From positions 164,789 through 228,788 of the forward strand of contig VXCM01000497.1 in the NCBI GenBank assembly GCA_014773175.1: DNA of 64,000 bases, in the 5' to 3' direction. Below the pieces are notes generated by a model, which searched no databases, was not told where the DNA came from, and was given only the letters and a program-made list of their open reading frames with translations. Positions within the stretch are counted from its first letter, which is position 1, and each line of letters starts with the position of its first letter. This DNA comes from Lucifuga dentata. Taxonomy: Eukaryota; Chordata; Actinopteri; Ophidiiformes; Bythitidae. This document shows, piece by piece, positions 42,290-53,775 of the stretch. A program made the translations under genes and the position numbers.

Positions 42290-45200
42290 AGAGAGGGAGA
42301 AAGCAGAGATTAGAAAAAAAAAATAGGGGAGAGTAAGAAATAAGCAGAAGAAAGATTTAAAAGCAGTGGGAAAAGGTGCACACAAAGCACACGCACAAAA
42401 GCACACTCAGACACACACTCAACAGAGGAGTCGAGAGAGGAGGCAGCAAAGAGGCCAGAGCATTTTAATCCCTTTCACAAGAGAGGAAGAGATAAAAATG
42501 GGGAATGGATGAAAGGAGAAGAGAGCTAGCAATAAGCCATAAGCATGACCATACATATAAAGGCAGCAGTACAGGGGAATGAATCATTAGTTTACGTGGA
42601 TGTGTGTGTGTGAGTTTTACCTGTATGTAGGAGAGCATGTCTGTGGTGAAGAGTGTATGGTAGAATAGGGAAACAGGTCTGGACTTTCGAACACGTACTG
42701 ATCGAGCACTTTGCATTCTGGGAAATAAATAAAATGTGCGATGCCACTTTACAAATGTGTAGTGAAAATCTGGGCCTATGAAAGGCTGAGGTCTAATGAT
42801 GTTTTAAGTTCTGCTACCACTTAAACTTTAAGTCCTTCCATTCCCCGTTAAATCAGTTTTTGATGCATTTCAGAAAATGTCCTCTCATCCTCTCTGCTCT
42901 CCTCTCTCCATTTCTCTATTCTTCTCTCAGTCACTCTTTTATTATTGGTTCTGTAAAGCAGCCATTTACCTGGAAGGGTCACTGTCAACTGCCTCAGCTA
43001 CGAAGAAAGAAAACAAGTGAGAGGTTGAGGTTTAGTTTCAGATCATCTTAGCATAAACAATGCACATTATCAGTAGAATTAGGTGTAAGAATTAATTAAA
43101 GAGGACGTAATATACAGATTTTCCTGTTCTCATTTTCATTAAGGGCCTATTATGAAACCTTTGCAATGCGTTCATTTGCAAATAACACGCTATGAACACC
43201 GCTGTGCACACTGAGTGAAAACAGGCTGTTTTAAGTAATGTCTCTTTAAGGCCAACCAATCAAAGAGCCTGCTCTGTTCTTATTGATAAACTGCATCAGG
43301 CTTGACCTTGTAATACCCACGATCAGCGAAAGATGAATGCTGGCCAAATGCTTGTTAGCATTTAGCATTAGTTTGCCTTGTGCTTTGCGCGCCCGTCTAA
43401 CCATGTGTTACATGTTGATGTAGACATGTTATAGAAGTAAAGAACTAATCAAAACTATTGCATTAAGGGGGCAGGTCAAGTCCCACGGGGATGCATTTCT
43501 TTCAGCGTGAACCTCAAGGTTTTCAATTTTGACAATTCAACCCATACATTACGCTATAAAAATGAGGGAAAATAACAAAAAGAATACACCATTTAAAGTT
43601 ACCACCCACATCATTTGCAATCCATGATAAAGTATTATCATGGATTTGAACAGTCGCAACTTTTACAGAAACTCTGCCATTCATCCAGCACTTTGATCTT
43701 AAAAGTGTTAGCAGCTGTGACATGATGATACCTTTCTGTATGGCATCTTGTAGAATATCATGTTTGGCTTGAAGTTTGGATGTCAGAGAACTGCTGATGA
43801 GGAACTCCTTCACTTTCTAAGACACAAAAATTGAAGGAATTATGACAAATTATAAGTCTCTTGAAAATGAAAGCTCCCAAATACTTGTTTTAACAACATT
43901 TTAATCAAGAAAAAGCTCTGAAGCCACATTTATATAATCAAAAGACAGCAGGAAAAATAATACGAAGACACTAAAAAGCCTAAGAAAGGTCATGTTAAGG
44001 GCACAGAATAAACAAAGAGGTCATTATAATCAGTTATGCATAGAATAAATATGTAATTATACAAATCATATCATATCCATTGAACAACACAAATTAACTG
44101 ATATTTTTTAATGAAGTCAGTAGTGTCTGGATGGATATTAGTAAAACCGTGTAAACTCACTGTAAAATAAAAGGTCTCTGTCTCCTGCTGATTGGCTCGA
44201 CGCTTGGCAAGGGCGAGTTTGGGGGCGGTGCTTCCTCCAGGGGGCTCGTGTAATAGGCTGCTCGGCAGGTCGGGGGAGGGGTTACAGTCGCTGTCACACA
44301 TACTGNGGGGGCTCGTGTAATAGGCTGCTCGGCAGGTCGGGGGAGGGGTTACAGTCGCTGTCACACATACTGTCCAGCAGGGATGTGAGTGTGGCTTTAA
44401 GCGTTTTGCTGACCTGAGAAAAAGAAAGAGAGGGTGATTTTAGTTCATTAAGCTTCTAAATATTTTGCTGAATAACTATGTTATGGAATTTTTACCATCT
44501 AAAGATGCACAGTGTAAGTTTTGTCATTAGTTGCCACAAATGTAAACTAGTGATGACTAAATTTTTTGGATTTCATGTCAATAAATGCAGTATAAGGCAA
44601 TAATGTATATTTACAATCTGAAAGTTAATCATAAGACAATGAAAGAATGAAAGCAGCATAAACAATATTGATACGATTCATTGAAAGACAGACAGACAGA
44701 CAGACCTCCTCTGTTTCCAAGGTAACAGCAGCAAGTCTAGACTGAAGCTGCTGGAACCTGGTCTCCAGCTCGTACCTCACTTGGCTCTCCGCGCTCACCT
44801 CACACACCTGCAACACACATACACACATATGCACACAAATACACACTTATCAACTGCTGTAAGATGATGATGATGATACTTTTACAGATACAGATTTTCA
44901 CGTGAATGCAATTAAAGATTTTTAAAACTTATCACTAATTTTTTAATAAATAGCAATACATTTACTGATTTAAAAAAAAAAAATTAAAATAAAGCCCCAG
45001 CATTATGGTACGCATAAGATAAGTTTTTATTCAGCTTCATTTAGGTTTCATCATCTGTGTATAGAAGCAGCAGCAGTGATTTAACCTGATCTCCTTCATG
45101 TGGGTGGTAGCTGAATCTGAATGGTAGACAGAAGGCGGTATCGTGTTGTTGTAGCAACGCATCCCTGTCTCCGCCCTGATCCAGCGATGTCACAGCAGCC

Positions 45201-45859
45201 TCCAGCTGCTTAAGCCCCACCTCCTCTGTCTTTTGGATACGCCACCTACTGGTCAGGTAGCACTTCATCACCCTCTCTATAGACAGATGGAAACCCAGAT
45301 CGCAGCACTGCCAGAGAGAAGATGGATGTAAGGAGAAAAAGAGGAAGGGAAAAGTGAGGAGAGATAGAGGAAAAAAGAAGAGATGGGGAGAGAGGTGTTG
45401 AGGTGTGAAGAAGGAAAAGAAGGAGGAGAATGAAAAAAGAAGGTAAATGGAATGAGGAGAAGGATAACTGGAGGATAAGAAGTGGAAGTGACATCAGATT
45501 TTTTTTCAGCTCTATAATATCTGTACCATCCTCCCTAATGTCTCCATTTTTCCGCCAGAAAATACAAGGAAAGATGGCACAAAAAAGATCTTTAAAACAT
45601 GCAGAAGTATGTGCATCCACATGGAAGCACAGACTCACACACACCCACACACCAATCCCAAAAAATGAACAATAAAAAAACTGGTTCTTACATCGATGAG
45701 AGTGCTGATATCCTGCAGATAGTATTTGTTCATGGCTGCATTGGCTGCTGTGAGGTTCAGCAGGTAGTCGTTACGAGCCTTGGTACACTTCAACTGGGTC
45801 TCCTGCACTCTGCCATGCCTCTGTATGCCGGCATGCACAAACACACACACAGAGAGAGC

Positions 45860-45917
<58 letters not shown>

Positions 45918-46161
45918 AAAAGATTTCATAAGAACATACATCCACATTCACTGAACAAGAAAGAACACAGACATGACTTCTTTCAATGTTACACATGACA
46001 ATATGTGTTGATGGCTAACATGTCTTCTCTTGCTCATTTCCTTTTCCTGTCGATTTACAGATCGACAGGAAGAGGAAATGTTTCAGGTTTCCTTCGTGGC
46101 ACAAAGCCACTTTATTAAATCCTGTGCCATATTTACTCTCTCTCTCTCTGTCTCTCTCTCT

Positions 46162-46195
<34 letters not shown>

Positions 46196-49100
46196 GAACA
46201 ATACAGCTGAAAGCTGCAGCTGAGCATCATCTGGAGGTTGGGATGGAAGGCTGAGCTTTAAAGTCAGGAATGAGTAAATGCAGGAGCAAACGCCTGCACA
46301 CACACACTTTTCAATCAGTTTCATGATTTAAAACCTGATGTTTCTGCTAGTACGGGCTGATAAAATTGCAAAAACCACATAAAGGTATCAGCAAATATCA
46401 AGAAAACTATACTGTTAAAAATGTTTTAGCAGAATGCTTCCTTCACATATGGGGGAGATTGCTGCATTTATTAATGAATGTAGTCTCTAATGTCTTTTTT
46501 TTTTTTTAATAAGAAAAATGAAAAACTCAGGATGGTACAAATACTTACTGAAAACCATGACAGTGCAGTTTCCAGTGATCATATTTGATGATTTTACAAA
46601 ATTATTCTGTGGCTGTTATAAGCAATGACAATAAGCCAGTAAATCAGATTAACTCTTTTGTTTATTATTTAATGGCAAGACCATAGACCTTCAGAGTTGA
46701 AATATGTGCATATAAGTTGGCCAATGATCGCTGGGATAGTGTTAACTGGGTGAGAGGCAGAATACACAGACAGGTTGCCAATCCTTGAAAGGAAATACTA
46801 AAAGAGGTTGGTAACGGGCATTTATGAATGATGGTTGTATGATGCTATTTGCTGTTATCTTCACATCAAACCTGGGCTGTGTTTTATGAATTAACTCTAA
46901 TGATTACTTTTGCAATGATGTTCAGCACATGGACAGCGTGCAAGCAGTGTTGTGACTAGGGACACACGCTTGGGTTTAAAGGAATAGATAGGACCCATTG
47001 CAAAATCTCTGAGGCACCCTCAGAGGTGCAAACTGGACGTGGCTGATTTTTAAAATGTGAATGTGCTGCCCAGAAATTGAATTAAGCACCCATGCAGAGC
47101 AACTGGGGGAGTGCACTAATCTTTCTCCACAGTCCCACTAAAATTGTCAACTCTCAGTACGACCCTATGACTTTCAGTGAGGACAAGGAAAAACTTCCAA
47201 ATAAAGCTCCATCGAGCCAGCAAGTTAATGTCAGCGTTATTCATCATCCTGACTGTCAGTTGTCACGGCATCTAAATATTTTGAAACTACTTTACTCATC
47301 CTTGTCCTCCTCATCCTTTGATGTTTTCTGGTTATTAGTCTTCTTATCATCCTTGCTATCAGAGTCACTATCATCAGTCAGATTGTCATAGGTCTCAACA
47401 GTCTCCGATCCTGATCTCTTCCTCAAAACCCCAGGCTGTGGTTCTGCTTCATCAGCCTTTGTACTGACTGTGATTTCATCCCTTTGTTGCTTCTTTGGCA
47501 CCCTAGAATGTGTGTCTGCCTCATCAGCATCAGTGGTATCTGCATCTTCATCCCTTTGTCTCTTCCCAGATCCCCCTGGTTGTGGGACCACCTCATCATC
47601 GGATGAGACTTCATCTCTTTGTCTCTCCCTGGATCTCCCTGGCTGTGGGACTGCCTCGTCAACCTCATCATCAGATGAGACTTCATCCCTTTGTCTCTTC
47701 CCAGACCCCCCTGGTTGTGGGACTGCTTCGTCAACCTCAACATCGCATGAGACTTCATCCCTTTGTCTCCTCCTAGATCCCCCCGGCTGTGGGACTGCCT
47801 CAGGATCCTCAGCAATATTTGCAACCACTTCCTGATCAGCAGCAACTCCAAGTTCTGCAGCGACAGCAGCAACTGCGACTTCAGCCTCAGCAACAGCAAC
47901 TTCAGCCTCATCAGCAACTTCTTCCTCATCAGCAACTTCGATTTCAACTTCGTCACTATCATCTTCAATGTTAATGGAATCTTCATCTCCAGAATCCTCC
48001 TCCTCGTCCTCCTCAATGTATTGTACTTCATCTTCTCCTTGAGGAACAACTGGCAAAGGTTCTGGCCCTGTAAAGTATTTACACAATTATATCAGTACTG
48101 CTATTTATATTATTAAATTTAAATTCACATGACTGTATTCAAAATGGTGAAATAATCTCCCCACCTTGGCAGATGTTTTGTGCTTGTTTTTCTCACTGTC
48201 ATACAAAAGACGTAAAGTATTTTGCAACACATGACATCTCTCTTTGATTCATCCTTATGAGAAGTAGAAACACTACAAGCTCATTATGTCTCCACAAAAT
48301 CATTAAAATTATATCACTACTATCATTCATATAATTAAAAATGAAAATCAGTGTGTTGAATGGTTTTACCTAAATGACTTCAAATCTGGGGCATTCTGAT
48401 TTGACTTTGCTTTTTAAAATGAGTCTAGAGCCTTAGATGTTCATGTAAAATGCTGAATAAAGCCCTTACCTAGAGGAGGATGTTCAGCTCCTTGGCCATT
48501 CCTTCCAGCTTCATTCTGCAGCGCAGCAACAGTCAAGTTGAGGACATTGATAATTCGGATCCTTCTGTTTGTCCTTTGTCCACGAGGAATCCTTGGGGGA
48601 CTGTTTGCCACTGCAAGATCATTCAAAAAAAATTACGTCACTTCTACATTCATTCATTCACCATTAGTAGAACAGCAAATTAGTATTTTAAACTATTTTC
48701 AATACATTTTTGTTCTCAGAAATAACTACTGAAACCTAAAATGAACATGTCCATGAAAATGATGTGCAATGTGTTCACCTTGAACATGCACAATTCCCAT
48801 AAATCTGAATCCTTGTCCGATATGATGGAAAACTGAAATGACGAAGAAATTAAAGTATTAGTTATTTGAAATGAAATTATGAGTTATCTATTCTTGTTTT
48901 GCCCCATGTTCTGTGGATACTTTTGGATTCAGCTGTATTCAGTTGTTTGTCAAGTCAAGTCCTTCCCCCACCCTGCAGCCCTGCAGTAATACTAATAATA
49001 ATAACTTTATTTATATAGCACCTTTTTAAAACAAAATTACAAGGTGCTGCACAGAACAGGCATTAAAACACAAAAGATAAAATCCAAGGAGACAAAAACA

Positions 49101-52100
49101 ACAATTATATAAAAGAACATAATTAAATAACCACAATAAAACAGTGCAACAGTTAAGAGAAAGCCTTATGATAAAAGAAAGTTTTCAGTAATGTTTTAAA
49201 AGAGGACCAGTCTGAGATCCTCTGGCAGGGAACTCCACAGCTTAGGGGCACGAACAGCAAAGACCCAATTATCTTTGGTAACAAGGCGAGATTCAGGAAC
49301 TATCAAAACCTTCCTGCCAGAGCATCTCAAACAGCGGTCAGGCTTGTAAGGAGTTAAAAGATCACAAATATAGAAAGACGCCTGACTGTGTAAGGCAGAG
49401 ATCCCCAACTGGCGGCCCATGGGTCCTATCTATCAGGCCCTCAGATGACTTCTCCAAAAAAAAAAAAAAAAAAAAAAAATCTTTAGTTGCACTTATCTCG
49501 GGATTGTATCGTCATAAAATGTCATGCTTGGGCTCATTTTGCTCAGGAGAAGCTAAGCTTTCCATAAATATTTTATATCTCTATTTACTGAGAAATGGTG
49601 TTTATAAAACATTGTGAATGCTACATAGGGACGAGCACACGGTCTCTGGTCTGTCAGTGGAATATTACGCACATATTACGCACATATTATTATGCATGGA
49701 GAACGCATGCCTATTGCCATGGCTACGTAAAAGCTGATAGGACCACTGACCCATCAATCAAATCCTCTGCTAGTCTACTATTGAATCACAGAGATGGATT
49801 TTAAAATTTAGACTGCCCTCAGAAGTTACATCATCAAGAAGCAACAAAGCTAGGTTTTAGCTCAGAGGCTATCTTGTGCTTTAGTTAAATTTATCTCAGG
49901 ATCGTGTGGTCATAAAATGTCACACTTGGGCTCATTTTGTTTGGGAGAATCTAAGCTTTCTGAAAATATTCATATATCTCCATTTTATTAAGAAATGGTG
50001 ATTATAAAATACCGCAAACGCTACAATGGAAGTGCTGGGCCCGGTGCCGAGCCACTCAGGTTGTGAAGGGTTACGTTTAAAAATAAATAAAAATTAGAAA
50101 ATTATTTTCTGTTGTTATTACCAAATGAGAGGAAAAGCTCGGGTTGGATCTGGGGGGTGGGAAATGATGNGGTAGTGGCCCTTGGCTTGGCATGCTTGAT
50201 ATAATTTGGCCCTTGGGGAAAACTAGTTGGGAAACCTTGGTGTAAGGCTTTAAAAACAAGCAATAAGATCTTAAAATCAATTCTAAAACTAACTGGTAAC
50301 CAGTGAAAACCTGCAAGAACTGGAATGATGTGGTCACTTGAATGAACATTCTTACCTGCAAATGAACGAAATCTTGGCCCATCACCTTGGCCCTCCTGAC
50401 CTGAGAGAAGGGGAAAAAAAATAATTTGTAATCCTAAATACAAAACTTTTCCCCATTTGATTTATGTTTATATTTTTATAATGCCACTAATATAGCAGAT
50501 TTCAATATAAACAACATCTATTTTAGTTATTTCATACATTAGTTACTTTAAATTCAGTTTCAAGACAAAATCGAGCAATACAGTACAATTTCCCTTTTAC
50601 TGGTAATAGAATTGAGTGTCACCTTGGGTATAGGATAATGCAGATTACATGCTATTGTAAGAAGAAAATGACGCTCAGTTCTTTAAAATGATCATTTCTA
50701 TTAGAAATTGGTGAAACAAGCTCACCACATTGGTAAATTGTTTGGCCTTGAAGCACTATGAGATCATGCAATTAATTCACAACGACTGTTAATTATTAAA
50801 ATGATTGAAAACTTACATGGAAAATCACATCTGTGTCTTTGGTTATTGTTGGACATGTTGAACAGTTGAAAACAGAAGTCTGACAGAAACAGAATTCTTT
50901 AACATCCTGCTGGGATGTCACACTGATGTCATGGAAACAATAAGTAAACAAAATATATTACACCTAAAATATGGTACCTTTCTTGCTAACCGATCATTAC
51001 AAGACACTCTTTAACAGTTAAATATGACATTGGCTTAAAAGTAGGAAAATTAAATGATTAATAAATTTCAAATGATATGTTTATGATTTTCCTTTAACCC
51101 CCACCACCACCGCCATAGAAATAACCAAACAAAAATATTACACTTAACTTAAAATTACAATTCAATATGGCACCTTTTTTGATAACTGACTATTAAATCA
51201 AATCATGCACAACTGATAAAATAATACACCAAAAAAAACAAAACAAAAAAAAAACAAAAAAAAACAAAAGTAAGTAGGAAATCTGAGTATTCTTTGAATG
51301 AATACATGGTTATATCTGTCTGCACGGTGGTGGAACATGAAAGGTTGGTCAGATTTGTCCACTCATGCATGTCCATCTGACAATGCCACGACTGTTAGCG
51401 TCATCATTTAATGAATGAATAAATAAATTAATTAATAATCTACTTACATTCACATTAACAGGTCAAAGACATTTTCACTGCATACCAAGCACAATATTAA
51501 AAAATGTCTGAAAGGAAAAAAAAAAAAAGGCACGAATCCATTCCAGTGAATTATCACTTCGTTTTAGATAAATACTGACCTTTGCAACACACTCTGTAAG
51601 AGATTAATATGATATTAGATTAAAAGTAAGGAAATTTAATGAGCGATAACATTTATATTTCAAATGATATGTTTGTTATTGTCATTAACCCATATTTTTA
51701 TGATGCAAGTACTGGAAGACCTCATGATTTTATGCGGCCCGCTGCTGCGATGTCATGAAAACAATAAGTAAACACAAACAACACTTTCCAATTCCAGTAT
51801 GGCACCTTTCTTACTAGCTTGATGTTAAAAAGCAAACATAACTGATGAAATAAATAATCCAAACAAACGTCCATCTGTATAGTTGGCAACCTCATGACAG
51901 GACCAGGATAGTCGATAAAGTGCTTGAACAATGTAATGAAGCAGGACCCAAGAGAACTTCTAAGTACCTGAGTCTTTCTCACCATTTTATAATTTTTGTC
52001 TGTGTTACATCATGGTCTTTGTTATAAACGTATAAGCCTTTCTTTCTCAAGGTAGAATTCTCCCTGTTTAGAGCAGGGTTGTCAAAAACACGTGGCTACA

Positions 52101-53736
52101 CAGTCGTCAAGCCCGCCAGCGCACACACACTACCTTCTCCATCAGTCTCTCCATCTTCTTGACTGAACTCCGCCTCTGACCTCCCGATTGGCCGGGGCCG
52201 AGCTCTGCTGACTTGCCCGTGTGTCTCTCCTCCAATCGCTCGGCTTCCTTGAGTTTTCCCTCAGCGATCAGACAGTCAGTGTGATACTGATTATACGTCT
52301 TCAGAGCCTTCAGCAGCATGTAAGAAAAACAAGAGAGGAGCCACAGCAGCAGCAATGGCATCATCACGCTAAAAAAACCCCTCTTATTTTGGCAAAGGTG
52401 AAGTAGGAGACTGTAGGATTTCCATAAAGTCTTTTCTGAGCTCATATCTTATTATAATAACAGTTTTTTTTTTTTGCAATATTACATACCAATGATATAA
52501 AGTACTCACCGNTCTTATTATAATAACAGTTTTTTTTTTTTGCAATATTACATACCAATGATATAAAGTACTCACCGTCTGCAGTTCAGTGGTGACTTTC
52601 AGCAGCTCATCCTGCATCTGGACTCCAACCTCCTTGCTCTGTGACGTACAGAATAAGAATAACTTTGTTTTCCCCACGTTTTAAGGAGTCTTAAAGGACA
52701 ATACCAGTGATTTTGCATGTTTAAGCCCGATGAATACTACATATATGCATGTTACATTACTGACAATTTCCAAAACATAAAAGTGTACTTTAGTTTTCCT
52801 GTTATTTTGCCAAATCCCCTAATCTTCCAAAATCAAATGTTCAGGTGTTACACCCACCTTAAAATTCAGTTTTACCTGCTAACATGTAAGTCTGAATGTA
52901 GAAGGGATGGTCATTTTAAATTTTTTGGTTTTTGGTCTCATGTTGTCATGAGAAAAGGATCGCATTAATGCTTTTGATCATTTAAAGGATTCCATGTTCC
53001 TTTTACAAGATGCGAGGANAGGATCGCATTAATGCTTTTGATCATTTAAAGGATTCCATGTTCCTTTTACAAGATGCGAGGATTTCTCTTAGGACTATAT
53101 TTCTTGGCGGAGACATACATTGTCCTTTGTACAGCTCCGGGTTGGACCGGTTAAATAAAGTTATCATGTAGTTTTATACATTTCTCTGCCTAACATTCTA
53201 TCTGTAAAGGTTTATCCTGTAAGTCTTCTCTTGTGTTAACTACATCTTTTTCTGCATCTTTTTCCTAACATAACCCCATCACCCCCTCACCCGTTTGTGC
53301 AGGCGGTGTGTGTCCTCAGTGCTGTATGCCAGCCGCTGTGTGAGTGTGTTACAGCAAGTGTCACCCAACGCTGCATGTTCCCGGCTCTCCAGACGAGTCT
53401 GAGTCAGCAAAACAGACCAGACCTGACACACCGACTGACCCCACTGCTCCTTCCTGCAGACGGAGACAAGAAAGATTGATCGTTGAGATATTGTAATGAA
53501 ACAATCACTTAGGGACGGGGCCCGAGAAACAGAAAGTGCCCACGTGTGCACACACATACTTCTTAGTCTTGTGGGTGAAACGCTCGGTGAGTTTGTCGAG
53601 TGCACGGGCGTATTCAGCCTCAATGTCCCCTCGGCGCCGGAGAAACTCTGAGAGGTCAGAGAGCTGCTGTTGTTTCACCTCCACCTGAGAGTCTAAAATC
53701 TTTATCTGGTCTGTCAGCTGGGCCCGCAGGTCTGGA

Positions 53737-53775
<39 letters not shown>

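Noticed and set aside
47423..48049. 208-codon minus-strand frame overlapping the nested gene, and plus-strand frames at 47470-47835
   Set aside because: They are shadows of the 72-nt repeat read in other frames, rich in Leu/Lys/Arg or Ser/Cys. Only the acidic frame joins upstream exons with consistent splice phases.
47292..50856. Reading the nested exons as alternative arhgap4 exons
   Set aside because: arhgap4 exon 5 ends in phase 0 and exon 6 begins in phase 0, whereas the nested exons are phase 1 and have their own ATG and stop. They cannot be spliced in frame into the host gene.
52956..53082. Possible CRISPR-like or satellite tandem repeat
   Set aside because: Only two exact 63-bp copies with an N between them; this is the assembly-join pattern, and a vertebrate genome carries no CRISPR arrays.
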